Origin: Loxodes magnus
Taxonomy: Eukaryota; Ciliophora; Karyorelictea; Loxodida; Loxodidae
Length of the DNA stretch: 64,000 nucleotides
Assembly (NCBI GenBank): GCA_946699065.1
Contig: CAMPDV010000113.1
Coordinates: 620,001 to 684,000 of the forward strand
Direction: 5' to 3'
In this document: piece after piece, positions 1 to 13,279 of the stretch
How positions within the stretch are numbered: position 1 is the stretch's first letter
How the letters are laid out: the number at the start of each line of letters is the position of its first letter
Program-made: the position numbers and the translations under genes
Notes under the pieces: model-generated
The model's input: only the letters and a program-made list of their open reading frames with translations
Told to the model about the DNA's origin: nothing
The model's database searches: none

Positions 1-299
1 ATTTCTTATGATGATTAATATTGTTTCTCAAGCAAAGACGTTATTAGTTTTTTTAATTTTTCTACTTTATCAGTGAGGTATCTATTTTTAAACATAAACT
101 CTTTCAATGACTTAGATAATATTTCTATTTGAGTTTTTGTCGGAAGTTTTTTTAATTCTGGATTTCCAAGTGGTTAATGTTCGTCATATCAATCATATTT
201 CTCACTTTCACTCATTGTAATTATTTCGCTTTTTTGTTTTTTAGAGAATTTTCCTGTTTAAATGTTTTGTTCAAAGTTCTGTTATTTCTTAGAAGCCAT
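1..299 (-). CDS. gag-like protein of a mobile element, N-terminal part, runs off the window
   Basis: Read with TAA/TAG as Gln and TGA as Trp, the minus strand from the ATG at 299 is open to the window edge (about 99 residues). It starts MASKKQQNFEQ, has a TGA-encoded Trp in KYDWYDE, then a segment (LGNPELKKLPTKTQIEIL) that resembles the conserved PSGQMSMEQLIKVVL block of the fuller copies at 22.3 and 59.9 kb, followed by a coiled-coil-like VEKLKKLITSLLEKQ. The zinc-knuckle part would lie left of the window. As in other copies, a TATATA-rich tract lies just 5' of the ATG. The role is inferred from the family: an RNA-binding gag/ORF1-like protein. Confidence 0.7.
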
Positions 300-565
300 T
301 TTATATATATAATATAATAATTTATAAAATATTAAATTTACTATATTTTTTTTAATAGCAAAAGCAAATAAAAAAACTTAACATTTAAAATTAAAATAAT
401 TTAGATTGTAATAAAATATTAAATGAATTAAGTTAAATTTTAATTAAAATCTTAGATCTTTTGTTAATAAAATTTATAATCAGGATTTTATTCTATTTAT
501 TTGAATATTTGAAAGTACAATATTTTAAATGAAAAGCTAATTTAAATAGAAGTGCTTATAAATAA

Positions 566-647
566 GACACTATGGCCGAGTGGTTAAAGCGACAGACTCG
601 AAATCTTTTAGGATATTCCCGTGCAAATTCAAATGCTGCTGGTGTTG
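566..647 (+). pseudogene. tRNA-Ser(CGA) pseudogene
   Basis: This 82-nt copy aligns without gaps to the intact tRNA-Ser genes at 23,762 and 38,895. It carries substitutions in the D arm, the 3' side of the anticodon stem, the variable arm, the T arm (the conserved GTTCAAATC is ATTCAAATG) and the acceptor stem. The anticodon CGA is kept. About 55 bp of upstream flank is shared with the other two copies, so the tRNA was duplicated together with its surroundings and has since decayed. Confidence 0.85.
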
Positions 648-2299
648 TTTTTGGTAATATTAAATAAAAATATTAATTTTAATAAACAAATTAAGAATCA
701 AAAAGATTCATTAAAATCTATCTTTGTTCATGTTTATAATGAAAATAGCATTTTATTTTTTTAAATAATTATATTTTAATTATTTTAGGAATAAACAACT
801 ATTTTAATATAATAAATATTATATAAGATAATAGAAATCCCTTTTATCTTGCTATATAAGCAGCACGAAATAAATACTTTACAAATTTACAATTAAAGAG
901 AAATGGAAAAAATACAAAATTAATAATTTTAAATCTAATTTTCGGTGCTTTGCACAAGTAAATTTTAGTTTACCACTAAATATAACTAAATAAAGTAAAG
1001 ATACGCTTTATGAAATATTTATTTTTTGCTTATAATCACTCAAATAAGCAATTTAAAATATCCACATAATGATATACTTTTATATTTATTGATTAAATTA
1101 TCCTAAAGAATAGAATATAAAATTGCTTAAAATTATAAAAATATTAATTTTTTCTCTTAAATCGAATATATTATACAAGGCTGATAAAAATAGTTTAGTT
1201 TTAGCAAATTTATGCTATTTTTATAAAAAAAATATCTTAAAACTTTGTTAAATTGTTTTATAATTGAATTATTATAATTTTTCTATAAGCACTTTGAATA
1301 TTTTTAAAAAGCATAAGAAAATACTAAAAAATAAGTATAACTATAAAATATCTTCTTTATTTTTTTCATTTTATACATATAAATACAGTCTTTTATGTCT
1401 TTATGAAAGTTTTAATTTTAGAAATAAAAAATTAGTGATAAATGGAAATAAATTTAAAAGACTTATTATCTAAATGAAAAAATCTAAGTATTTAAACTTT
1501 TAATTTTATTTTAAAATTCCTTTGTTATAACATTTATACAACTACATTTAAAGACCAATTAATCAGTTTAAATTCAGGGAATAGAATAAAAATACTAAAT
1601 GCATATTCTTTTCATAATTCTAGTTTCTTATTTCTAAAATTTTTATAAGTAAGATAGACAATAAATTTTAGTTTTAAGGAAATAAATTTTGTATTACAGC
1701 CCTAAAATCATATGGTAACTTCGAATTTTTACAATAAAATGAATATTTTTAAGATTTGCACACTCTTATTAGATATGATAAGTTCTCTTAGAAGTTTTAT
1801 TTATTATTTGAATGGATTGATATATAAATTATAAAATAAAAAGGTAAATCTTTAAAGCATCAAATAAATAAAATTTTTTGATTTAACTAATTTAATAATA
1901 GTTTGAATGGTTTATAACTAGAAAAAGCGTTTAAAAGAAAATTAAAAATAGGTAAAACTAAAATTTTTCGTTTTAAAATTAGTTCTTTCATAGAAAAAAC
2001 TAAAATCTCATAATTTTGGCTGCTTTTATTTTTCTTTCATTTTTACTTTTCTTTAATTTTTATAAATTTTTTATTAGATATGATGTTTGATTTTAGCAAA
2101 CTTAAAACAAACTTTAATAAATCTTGCCCAGAAATGTAAAAGTTGTTTTTTTATTTTACAATTCGTTTTTTTTTAATTTATTGGATATATTTACTTATTC
2201 CTTCTATATAAGTTTAAAATTAGTAAATATAGTAAGAATGAATCATGCTTTACTAAATGAAATTATATACTTTATTTCTTTTAGTAGCTTTTATAAAAT

Positions 2300-2667
2300 A
2301 AATAAATAAATAAATTTGATTATAGAGCGCGTAGCACTCTCGTTGGTGCGCAGCTCTTTAAAAAAAATGTTTCATACTGACAAGAATGTTTGTTACTGAT
2401 AAAATTATCAGATACTGGTAGACCTTGTTCAATACTGGTATAATTATTCAGTACTGATAAAAATGTTCAATACTGATATAATTTAAGAATACTCGCAATC
2501 TTTTCTACTTGTTGGAGGTCCAAGGACATGGCAGGATTGTGTCTCATTCCATCACAAAACAGAGGACGACATGTGTCAATTATGGGTACTTAAATTCCCC
2601 ATCTCTGATGAAGATGACCTTGTTGTTCACCTTCGAACAACTATGGCGGTTTTAAAAAATATATATA
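2300..2667 (+). mobile_element. SINE-like element, family A, one-module form
   Basis: The core runs from GAGCGCGTAGCAC at 2,325 to CTATGGCGG at 2,649. A G+C-rich 5' hairpin head (GAGCGCGTAGCAC against GTGCGCAGCTC) is followed by short repeats of ATACTG, one copy of the CAGAGG...CCTCTG module, and a 3' hairpin (GTTGTTC/GAACAAC). The paralogous site near 25,655 lacks it and has one ATAAAAT; here ATAAAAT flanks the insert (2,293-2,299 and 2,668-2,674), consistent with a 7-bp target duplication, although the repeat is A+T-only. The copy lacks about 150 bp between the two modules present in the other family A copies. No protein is encoded; it may be an RNA polymerase III-type retroposon. Confidence 0.8.
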
Positions 2668-2734
2668 ATAAAATTAATATTTTATATACCAACTGAAAAA
2701 ATAATTTAGCATCTTTATCTTTTTTTATAACATA

Positions 2735-3510
2735 ACATTACATAATTTATTAAAGTGACTTCACCTTTTTTAGTTAATCACAAAATTAGAGTTTGTATAA
2801 GTTTTTTCTTATCAGAAGTCTTCTTTTTCGGAGTAGACTTGAATTGTTCTCACTTTCCCTTGTTTCCACTAAGACTTGCATTCATAAGCTTTCCTACATA
2901 AAATCCATATTGTCTTTATTCCATTCTCTTGCTTCCATTAGTATTAGAGGTATTGCTTGGATTGATTATTGTTATTTTCTACTATATAATTTTGCTTCTT
3001 TTGTGTAGTATATTCTAAATATTTTATTTAATGTCTTTCGTTCTTCTTGTTTTCTTTTTTCCTAAAAATTTCAATAGTTTCTTACCTTGTGGTCTTGCTT
3101 CTTGCAGTATCAGTACCTTATTATCGGTCTTCTTTATGTATAAATTAATGCTTAATTTATTTATTCTCTCTCTGTCTCTACATCCATGGGATCATAATTT
3201 ATCTTATTTTATAGTTCCTGATTCTTTTCATAATTTATTCTTTGCAATTTCTTTCAGTCTGCTAGATTAATGAGTATATTTACTGATCAGAAGGTCTATT
3301 TACTATATCTTATTTTAATCCATTGTTTTCCTGTTTCAGTTAATCAACTTAATAGATTAGACCACAAACTTTGTTTGAAAGTTCTTAGAGTATCTCTTAG
3401 AGTTTAAGGTTTTCGTTCTGTAGATGTAAAAAATCAATCTATATTTCTTATTATATTTTATTTGTCTAGTTTGGAGATTATTATTTTTTAGGTGCCATTT
3501 TATATATATA
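2735..3510 (-). mobile_element. Decayed gag-like element inserted in family-1 copy 1
   Basis: The insert is absent at the paralogous position near 25,725. On the minus strand it starts with ATGGCACCTAAA (as does the copy at 51,445) downstream of a TATATATA tract and reads as gag-like protein with Gln as TAA/TAG. At the zinc-knuckle position the residues read YWYCKKQDHKVRNY instead of CX2CX4HX4C, so two metal ligands are lost. The plus-strand ORFs at 2.8-3.3 kb are antisense shadows of it. Confidence 0.7.
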
Positions 3511-4299
3511 ATAAACATTCTATAATAAGACTTAGTAGCTGTATCATAATCACATTATAATCCTAATATTAGGTATTTATTTATTATAATTTTCTGAAAT
3601 TTTTATCTATTTAAATTGATAATAGTTGTAATATCATTAAGATCTTATAAATTAAAGTCTATAAACGTAACTTCTTTCTTGTTATTTTTAATAAGCATCT
3701 ATATTTACATTATAACTTTATAGCCCAAATTATATCCTTAATCCATAATTAATAAAGCTAATAGCATTTTCTCATATGATTATTATATCAAGTATTAAAC
3801 TAGTTATATATCTAATAGCCTTTCTTTATTATATTTAATTATATATCTTAATAAAAAGTATATTCAATGCTTTTATTTCATTCACTTTAAGCTTGCATAA
3901 ATTCTTCTTTAGCTCGGTTTAGTATTCATTGAATTTTGCTTAAAAGAATTTACTCAAAAATAACTGAAGAAATATCAAAAGCTCTGTCTATCTCTTAAAT
4001 CATGATATTAATCTTTATCATCATTTAAACTGAAGTTCTTTCTAGAAATCAAACTCTCTTAATTTAAGTTATTTTAAGCTAACTTTAGAAGATTCCTATT
4101 ATGAAGTATCATATAGCTTTAAAATGATTATATGAATACGGTAAATTCTTTACTTATAAGTTCTCTCATTATCAAAAGGAAGAAGAAGTTGCTTCTGTCA
4201 AAAATAAAAATAAATAGCCTCCTAATTTTACTTTAACTTCAAGATACTTAATTTTCAATTAAATTATTTTAAAGTAAATTATATCAAAAATATTAAAAC

Positions 4300-7200
4300 T
4301 ATTTTAGCTTTAGTGTATTAAGAGTATATAAGCATTAATTTAAAATTAGTGAGATATAGAAGGATTAACCTTCTTCCACTATTAAATAAAACTAAACTAA
4401 AAATCTGATCCAATACTTTATAAATTATTTATATTCTTGCTTTGTTTCTAAAATATTTAGTGTAAAATTGTTCTGGATTAAAAACAGAGCTAGCTCATTT
4501 TAATTTTTTCCAAAATTTATATTAAATGATTCCATTTTGAGATTTAGCTGAAATGAATCTTATTATGCGAATAATTAATTTTTGTATCTTTGCTACAATT
4601 AAAAAAGGAGCAATTTTAATGAAAAAATGAATAAAGTTTCAGATCATTATTGATAGAATTATATCATTCTTTTTATTTATAAAGCAACAGTTTTTGGCTT
4701 TAATGTCAAAAATTAAAATTAAAATTTATATTTAAAGAGAAATGTTCTATTTTTTCATATTCAGTGTATAACTTTGTATAAAGATAATAAAAGATACCCA
4801 ATTGTAAGAATCGCTACATATATTACAATATTCCAGTTTTTTTCTTGCTTTTTTATGGTTTTAAGGTTTCTGAATTTAATTAATTTACCTTAATAGTGTA
4901 CTTTTATATTATTCTTAAGACTTGGCAGGCATCAATTTTAATAATTCATTGTAGTGCTACAGTCCTTTTGAAAGTTTACAAATTTTTTGCTGCGTTTTCC
5001 ACTCTTTTTTGTTTATTTAAAAAATGATTGAGCTATTCTAATTTAAATCATTTATTTTTTCTTCTTAAGTATTCTTGTCCTTTAGTAGTTCTGATTTGCT
5101 GACTTCATTCTTATTTTACTAATATTGATTTAATCTTTTATTTAGCTTGTTTAATTTTATATTACATGCATTCCGAGCTGAAGCTATATTATGATAAGTT
5201 TATTCTTACTATTTTACTGAATTAGAATTAGAAACTACGATCAATTTGTTTTAAAAAAATAGCTGCTTCTTGGAGATTTTTCCTAGAGAACTGCTGCAGT
5301 ATTTTTTAAATAGCAAGTTCTTCTTTTCTTAAATATAAGAGCTTGGTATGTCTTACATAACTCTTTTTTCTCACTCAGAGCTCTTAAGCTAGGGTGCTTG
5401 AGAGTAAGAATTTATACTCTTAAGATCAGCTTTAAAAGGCGACAATTCTTCATCTAAATAAGAATTTAAATCATCTTCTAAAAAAGACTGTGAAGTAATA
5501 AGAAAAAGATCTTGGCTTAATACTGTCTTCTTGGTCGAATAATTTGCACTTAGTTCCATTTTTAGTTTTATTATTATCTGAAAAATTAAAATCCAATAAA
5601 TACATAAAATTCAACATTATGTAAAGTTTAATTAAATGTAAGAGCCTCTAAATTAAATTCTTAAATGATAAAATAAAACTCTTGATAGACACTATATCAT
5701 TAAATCTAATATATATTTGACTTAATAATACTGATCACATTAGTGAAACTTTTAAATCACTCCAAACTTATAAATGCTAGCTTTCTTTAATTCTTATAAA
5801 TCTCATATTACTTATTTGTGTTGCAAATTCCTAACTTTCTTAAACATAGCAAAATACTAAAAAATGGGATTATTATTTTAATAAATGTATGCCTTAAATA
5901 AGATTATTTAGGAATCTTAATTATACAAGAACTTTTCAAAATTTAAGTGATGCTAATATACTTATCTTAATGTAAAATAATTATAAGTCTATCCTAATGT
6001 GGAATGAATTGATAATATATAGAAAAATTGAGCCTAAATTAACTTTTTAGTTTCATGTTTTACAACTAAATTGTTATGAAGACATTTTTACTCTGTAATA
6101 AGGATAAAAATCATGGTAGATAATTTTACTTTTTGATCTAAACAAACTTTATAGCTTATATAGCATTGATATATTAACTAAAATGATAGCTTAAAATTAA
6201 TTATGGTTCCTAAAAATTAACATGGATGAATAATAAAGTATTGCTAATTTAATTATTTGCGCAAGAGATAAAATAAAGTTTTGATATATAATATTTAAAT
6301 CCTGCATATTAGAGATATAAATGAGAAAACTCAAATGTAATTAAGTACATAAAATAAACGCATATTTAAATAGGAATTTTAATTAAATAACGATCTAGAA
6401 TTTGTAAAGTAGAGTGTCTAAGTGAAGATTTCAATGTTTAACTTATAAAAACAAAAATATTCTTAGCTTCCCTAGACGCAATTTAATAAAGTTTATTTTA
6501 AGTTTGCTAAAAACAATCAAAATATCTAATTAAAAGATTATAAGATTTAAAGAGAACTAAGCGAGAAGAAAAATAAAAGCAGCCAAAACTATGAAGATTT
6601 AGTTTTTTCTATGAAAGAATTATTACTAAAAACGAAAAGTTATAATTATTTCTATTTTGGTTTGTTAGAAGACACTATTTCTATATATAAGCCAGCCAAA
6701 CTATTATTAAATTAGCTAAATTTAAAAATTGGATTTGTTTGATATTTCTAGATTTTACCATTTTTAATTTATACAATTTAAATATCACCTCATTCATTAA
6801 AAATTTATCACTAGGAAACCTTGATATATCTAATAAGATCGTTCTATTTTGAAAATATAAATTTTGGATTATAATAGCAAGATTTTTTCATTGCTTAAGA
6901 ATAAAATTTGATAGTCGATCTTACTTATAAAATTTTTAAAGATAGAAGCAAGAATTGGAAAAAATATCAATATTTTAATATTTTGCCTGAACTAAATGCA
7001 GAATATTTGATAATTAAAATATTGCTGCATAATTGTTCAAACAAAGGATCGTAAAATAAAATTAAAAGTTAAAATATTTTATTTTTTTCCTTAAGATAAC
7101 AAGTCTTTTAAAATTTTCTCGATATAACACTAAATTTTTATTATTACAATTCCCTCTTTCATAAAGAGTAATCAGTCTGTATTTATTTATCCTTTTTTAA

Positions 7201-7530
7201 AAGCATTCAAATATTTTAGAGAAAAAAAGGACATAAACAATTTACCAAAGTTTATAGGGTATTTTATTGAATAAAAATTTACCAAGTTTTATATCATTTA
7301 ATATAATTTTTTATCTGAATGTGTATTTAAGTCCATTTAGGCAATTTCATGAATTTACAATGTTAAGCAATTCTTTTCCACTACTACTTAATAAAATTTA
7401 ATAAATAGATATAAAATGCTATTAATAAGTGTAATCTTCGAATTTTTTTTGGTAATAGACTGTAATTATTTAATATAACTTATTTCTAATTTATCTAGTC
7501 AAATTTATTGGTGGAAAAAGATGAAAGGTA
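4300..7530 (-). pseudogene. Family-1 membrane-protein gene, copy in the left inverted-repeat arm, truncated at both ends
   Basis: This is the inverted counterpart of 39,390-42,790. A clear block starts near 5,559 (MELSANYSTKKTVLSQD): it contains ITSQSFLEDDLNS, FKKYCSSSLGKIS, a coiled-coil-like region and KKLEYCNI, each matching the right-arm copy. Upstream (higher coordinates) the hydrophobic half is recognisable, including LIIVWLAY with Trp as TGG and SLEWFKSF with Trp as TGA. An intron ending TTTTTCAG precedes the MELS block, as in the right arm. The first 210 bp of the right-arm gene, and its tRNA-Ser, are absent here (the right arm has an extra 38,110-39,390). The copy is therefore 5'-truncated unless a new start is used. 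Confidence 0.55.
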
Positions 7531-7722
7531 GCTATTTGTTGGTGTAGTGGTAATTTTTGTAAATTTAGATGCCAAACAAGCATATATAAAAATGTAATTA
7601 TTTATATGGGAGAAATTAGATAATATTCCTTGAACAATGAGGACTTTTTTTTGAGCTTGATATATCTTTTTATCTTATTAATTAGTTATTCAGTGTTACT
7701 TTTTAATTTTATTGGATAGTTC

Positions 7723-10030
7723 ATGAAATAAAGACGAAATCAAAGGTTTAGGAATTGAGATGATCAAATTGAAATGATGAAAGATTATCTACTTAAGATA
7801 AATATGATGCAAAATATAGTTAAAAAAAGCAGGTATTAGAGTATCGAACATTTTTTAAATTTGAAAGAGCCATTCGATCCATAACTGGTAAAGAAATATC
7901 TAAGATGGAATAATTATAAATAAGTATATGCTTTTCTTTAATGAAAAGAAATTTTAGGTTTTCTTCATCTTAATCCAAAAGTTAAGGAGCAGTTAGAGCT
8001 TTATCAAGCAATTTCTTTATTTCCAAAAAAATGTATAAGCCTTAATACATTTTCTATTATATATTTTATAACAATTAAAAAATTAAAAAATTAAACTTTG
8101 AAATTCTTATTCTTTATAAATTTAAAATTGATTTAGATTGGTTTGTTAAGGAATTGATCTAGAGCCCCTTCAAGATCCAAATAATATAATTAAGTTTATT
8201 TATTTCTTTCGGAGTTTTTTTATCAAATATTTATGAAGTTTCTGAATTTTGAAAATAGAAGACCTTTACAAATAAGTTATATCAGTTTTTAATAAAATAT
8301 ATCATATGATTTTATTATATCTTTAGATAGAAATTATTTTATTTTATATATTTGTATATTTTGTAAATTTTTTAGTATTTAATAAAAATTTAATTAAATA
8401 TCATTTTGTGACTGCTTAATATCAATATCGAGAACCGAAAGATTTTAGATTTTAGTCTTTTGATTATTTTCAAACTTGAATTTTAAGATTTAAATTATAT
8501 TAAATTTATTTTTCCCTTTTTTATATGAAGAATAATCAAACTATTTTTCTACCATGCTTTTAGAAAAACTAGGATTTTTACCATAGCGATATTTTTTCCT
8601 TTAGTGCTTATTTATAAAATGCTATCATGTCGAATTTTGTTATTATTATAATTTTAGTTATTTTTTTTAATTTAGCTTAAAGATAAAAATTAAATAGATA
8701 ATTAATCTTAAGCTTATTACTTGAAGTCTTAAATCTAAAATTTAATTTAATGTAAACTAATTTTAAATAATACTTAGACAATCAAATAAAAGGCAAAAAG
8801 GTTTTCGATATTTAAGTAGATAATCATATTAACTATCAACTCTCATAATAAAATATATTATTGATAATTTAATTAAATATCTATATTATAGGAATTATTT
8901 CTATGTACTTTCTATATTTTTATTGTGAAATCTTAAAATTTATATATTTTATTATTTGATTTATTCCCAAATATTTATTCTTTTTTATTAAGAGTTTATT
9001 TTATAAAATTTATTTTTAGATACTGATATTAATTTTTTTTAATTTAGCTTCATTTTTATAATTCCTCCTTTAATTATTTTAAACATACACTTTTCTAAGA
9101 ATAAGAAAGAAAGATCGTAATTTAGAGTAAACTATTATATAAAATTATTTGTTTTTAAAGATTATTAAAATTAAATTTTTCTCTTTAGTGAACAATAAGC
9201 ATAAATACACAAGTTAAACTAGTAAATGAAGATAAAATAATAATAGAAAATATTATAATTAAATAGTCTAAAGAGGAAATATTAATATTAAAATGATGTC
9301 CTATTCATTTATAAAAGCTTAATTATTGCTATTTTTATATTAAAATATATTAATTATAACCTAATTTATTCCCTTTTTAATATCTAATCTAAATTTTTCA
9401 ATCTGAACAATTTATTTTTTCTAATTTGAGAACTAAAAATATTTTATTGTTCCTCCTTATTTTAGATTTTATTCAATAAGTTTTTCGTTAAAAAATCAGC
9501 TTGAAAATTTAGTATGAATGAGACTATTGCATGAGAAAAGAAGGTGGAATTACCTTTAAAAAGTTGAATGTGTTATAATTTTATAGACCAAAACAAAAGC
9601 AAAAAGAAATAGATTAAAAATATTTTTTATATTCTAATTATCTTTTAGTAAAAGAGATAGTGAAAGAAATAAAATAAAGGCTCTTGTAAGCTTTTTAAGT
9701 TTTGTGTCTGCTTCCGTCTAAAAATTCAAAAGCAAGCAATAAAAAATTTTATGAATTAAGTAATTAAATTTATTTATTTATTTCGTTCTGTATATAATAG
9801 AAGATATATAAATATATAATATTTTATTATTTTTAAACTATCATAAAGTTTCTTTTTCTCTTTTATTAATTTAGATATTTAGATTATTAGATTCTAATTC
9901 TCGCCTTTTTTATAGTCACTTTAATTTGGTAAATTTAAATGAAAAAAAAGACTTACTCAGCTATAAATACGTTACTGTGTATATTGTATAATTTTTATTT
10001 TATTTTTAGTTACTTAGATTAAATACTTAA
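7723..10030 (+). CDS. Gene A, unidentified protein with several membrane segments
   Basis: ATG at 7,723 opens MKQRRNQRFRNWDDQIEMM, an acidic/basic soluble start with Trp encoded by TGA, followed by a block containing IEHFLNLKEPFDPQL and LQWKEILGFLHLNPK (Trp again TGA). From about 8.2 kb a different frame continues, which suggests a short intron. It has clusters of hydrophobic residues (for example near 8,880-9,060) and ends with a hydrophilic tail just before the tRNA-Asn. Length would be about 750 residues. No family was recognised. The right-arm twin (35,690-38,000) carries frameshifting indels, so this copy looks like the functional one. The end is approximate because the only stop candidate, TGA, also codes Trp. 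Confidence 0.6.
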
Positions 10031-10037
10031 ATAAAAA

Positions 10038-10111
10038 CGCCACCGGGTGGACTTGAACCACCGACCTTTTGGTTAACAGCCAAACGCTCTAACCTATTGA
10101 GCTACGGAGGC
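10038..10111 (-). tRNA. tRNA-Asn(GTT)
   Basis: A 74-nt cloverleaf with acceptor GCCTCCG pairing with CGGTGGC (one U-U mismatch), D arm GCTCAATAGGTTAGAGC, anticodon loop CTGTTAA and T arm GGTGGTTCAAGTCCACC. Identical in sequence to the copies at 30,996, 35,604 and 45,044. It sits between the 3' ends of genes A and B. Confidence 0.97.
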
Positions 10112-10124
10112 TCTAAACATTTAT

Positions 10125-13100
10125 ATATAATTTCTTAAAATATAATAAAAAGGTTACTATAATTATATAAATAAAGCTAATTGAAAGAATCTTTCTTATT
10201 CTTTATTTTATTACTTTAAACTTGTTTTATATAATTTCTTAAGCTAAATCATAAAATTAAGCAAATAACCATTATAACTTTATCTCTATTAAATATTAAC
10301 TTTCTCATAATGAATGAGTAATAGATCTTTAATTTAAAAGCTCTTTCATTTATTATATCAAAGAAAAGATATTTTCTTCTTAATTTTTATGAAATTTTAT
10401 ATTTTTCATGAGTAAAAAGCAAAATAATATGATTAAGAATATATTAAATACTAAAAAGAAAAATTGGAAGTTCGTAATACATTTATAGAAGCTTCGTTTT
10501 GATAAAATATTATATAATAACTATAATATTTTTATACTTTTTTAGTTTTCTCATATTTATAAATTGTTAGATATGCATTTTCTTTGATGTTTTGAGCCTC
10601 GTTTTTCTAGAAAAAAATTTCTTATAATTGATTCAGATAATTATTTTATTAATTCACATTGGATCAAAGCTTTCAGGATCATAGCATTTTATCTTTAGTT
10701 TTTTATTTATTATAATTTCTTTTAACTTAAATTTAAAATTTTGCTTGCAATCAAGGATTATTATTATAGCTGATTTCTATTTAGCTTTTTAAAGTTTTTA
10801 TAAGTCTATAATTAATAATTCAATGGTGGCTCATTCTGCAGAGTTTTTTGTTAGAAAATTATCATATTCAACATAATTTGAAGAATTTAAATATCTTAGG
10901 TATAAGAAACTAATATTTCTCCTCTTTTACCAAGTTATTTATTGATCATTTCTGGTTATTTAAATTTTTAAATTTTTAATTTCAATCAATCTTTTATTTA
11001 AGATAATTTACTTTAATGAATCAAGATAATTAGAAGACATTTAAATATTATTTATTTAGATTTAAATTTAATTAAAAAAATACTTATATCACTACACTCT
11101 ATCATACGCATAAATGAACTTATATTCATTTTACTCTTATAAACTGCAACAATTCATGGACTGATTCCTTCTTAAATTATACCACTAAATAATAGATAAT
11201 TATATTAGCTATTCAAATTTTTACATCTAATTATTTTTTTAAATGCGTCATGCTTAAGTAGGCATTCTTTTATATTTAACTATTTTCATATTTTTTATCA
11301 ATATTTACTATTTTTTATTAATTTCATTCTAACTCTAAGAAGAGAGTAAATGCAATTTTTATTTTATTTTATCGTTTTCTTTGAAACTAAAACTTTCAGA
11401 AATTCTCTTTTATATGATACTTTCATCAGATAAAAAAGATTAAATTAAGGGTTATTTTCTAATTTTTCTGACTATAAAAGGGATCTTTCTTTATCTTATT
11501 TTGATTTAAATAACTTTTATTTTAAAATTAACCTTTCACAATAATTTAGACTGTGCTTCATTAAATAAATTTTATTGTTTTCTGACTTTTATAATTAAAA
11601 AATGTAAATAATAAAGAAGAAACTCAAAATAATTTAGTATATTTAGATTAAAATCTATGTAAAATTATTTAAACTAAGAGGATTATAAAACAAATAACTA
11701 ATATAAGTAATCTTTTATAAAGTATCTTAAAAATAATAATCAGACTATAAATAGTGATTACCAGTTTATTAGATCAGATTATCTTATATTTTATAAATGT
11801 CTTCAATAGATTTAAATAACTTTCATTTTATTAAGGATTAATATACACAAAATATTTTAGCTATTTGTTTGAAAGAAATAAATTTGGAAAATGAAAAATG
11901 AAAGAGGGTAAAAAATAATTTAAAACTATGAAATTATAAAGTTTTATGATAGATATTTTTACTAAATTTTTGTGCATTTTTGAGTTCTTCAATCAACTCA
12001 TGCTTGTAAGTTTAAGAAAAAATAGCAAAACAATAAATCGTTTGCTTGGAAAATTATGCAAATTGAGGTAATTACACTCAAATTTAATAAAATTAAAAAA
12101 GTATCCAGCTCTAAAACTTTAGCTTATAATTCTAAAAAAGTAAATTAGTAATTTGCTTCTATCAACTAAATCTAGTCTTATAATAAAAAAAATTATATGA
12201 ATATAAATTAAATAAAATTAGTTGGAAGAAAAAATTATTTAAAAGATAAAGCTAAAACAATAATAGAAAGCACAACTTTTTAAATTAACCTTTTTATTTT
12301 CTAAGAGTATGGAATTAATAAAAAGGATGTTAGCTATTATAGTGTAAATAGCAAATTTCCAAAAGTTAGTAAGCTTTTTATTTTAATTATACATCATTTT
12401 TATCTCTATTTCCATTTGAATTAGAAACTTTATAAGATTTATTTTAAAATAATGCTTATTAAATAAAAATATATATATAATTAGTCTTTTATAGGGCTTC
12501 TCAAATCATAGCAAATAGTTTAAAAGGATGGAAATTATAATTAGAAATGCATACATAATTACATTTTGATTATTTTCTAGGAAGGAGGAAAGCGTAGACA
12601 AGTTACTCTTAGATTCTTGGCATATTATTTTTTACTCTTCCTAGTCTTAGTTATTTTTTAAACTTTCATCAGGTTCTTATTTATGGCTTTCATCATAGTT
12701 TATTTTTCTAATTAATTCATTTATTCTTTTCTAAATTTATTTTTCCTTCAAATCTAACTATAAATAAAAATTCATCTCGTGCGTATGCAAAAGTTCGTCT
12801 GCTTTATTTTAATCTTTCCATTATGATTTTGATATTTTTCTTTTTAATTATTAATCTTCTTGCTATCTTTTGTTTAACTTTAACGACTCTAAGTAGTTCA
12901 AAATCTATTATTTCCAGATTTCTTCATTTTGAAAAGGATTTTTTCTCTAGTTCTAAATTCAAATTTAATTTAGCTTAGTATAAAATCGCAAACCTTTACT
13001 TTTTTGCTTTTTAGGTGAATAGCTGCTATATTTCCTGGACAAAATGTTCTATTTATCTTAAATTTGTGAATTTTACTAACTGTTTCTTTCCAAATTTTAT

Positions 13101-13279
13101 TCTAAGTCGCTATTTTATGGATACGAGTACGATTTAGTGTTCTTTCTTTGATCTTTTTAGGTGGCAGAAGATTATTTTTAAGGAGAAAAAATTTCTTCTT
13201 CGAGAAGGGACTATGATTCAATTGAAAATAGTTTTTGGCTAATCTCAGATATCTCTCTTTAAGTTAAGATTTCCATCAT
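10125..13279 (-). CDS. Gene B, multi-pass membrane protein with an acidic N-terminus (left arm)
   Basis: Minus-strand ATG pair at 13,279/13,276 (MMEILTQREISEISQKL) leads into a Ser/Gln/Glu-rich cytoplasmic-type region with EEEIFSPQKQSSATQ. A 26-nt GTAAAG...AG intron and a 28-nt GTTAGA...AG intron keep the frame, joining basic segments (KQKIARRLIIKKKNIK) to an acidic linker and a strong membrane segment (MYAFLIIISILLNYLLW). Many further hydrophobic stretches follow for about 2 kb down to the tRNA-Asn. TGA is used for Trp repeatedly alongside TGG. It is the near-identical twin of 32,397-35,590. No named family was recognised; a channel or transporter-like protein is a guess. The end is approximate. 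Confidence 0.65.

Larger units (their letters stand above)
739..4330 (+). pseudogene. Family-1 membrane-protein gene, copy 1, broken by two insertions
   Basis: With the reassigned code the frame opens at ATG 739 (MKIAFYFF...), like the paralogue at 39,182 (MKKIAFKYF...). It contains the aligned motif CFAQVNFSLPLNITKQS, matching LLYAQVETFSSANLIKQS. A probable 54-nt GT...AG intron lies at 1,335-1,388. Downstream comes a hydrophobic region with LTNLIIVWM, where the Trp is TGA at 1,904 and is TGG in two paralogues. The homology to the copy at 23.9-26.1 kb is interrupted by a SINE-like element (2,300-2,667) and a gag-like element (2,735-3,510), then resumes at 3,511 and reads through PIMKYHIALKWLYEY to about 4,330, where the inverted repeat starts. 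At least one indel relative to the paralogue near 1,440 suggests decay or an unseen intron. Function unknown; many hydrophobic segments suggest an integral membrane protein. ORFs read in the standard code here are meaningless. Confidence 0.55.

Noticed and set aside
2793..3270. Plus-strand standard-code ORFs rich in Ser/Phe/Leu
   Set aside because: They are antisense to a gag-like element whose coding strand is minus. The same applies to the ORFs at 16,782, 21,568, 22,011 and 49,127.
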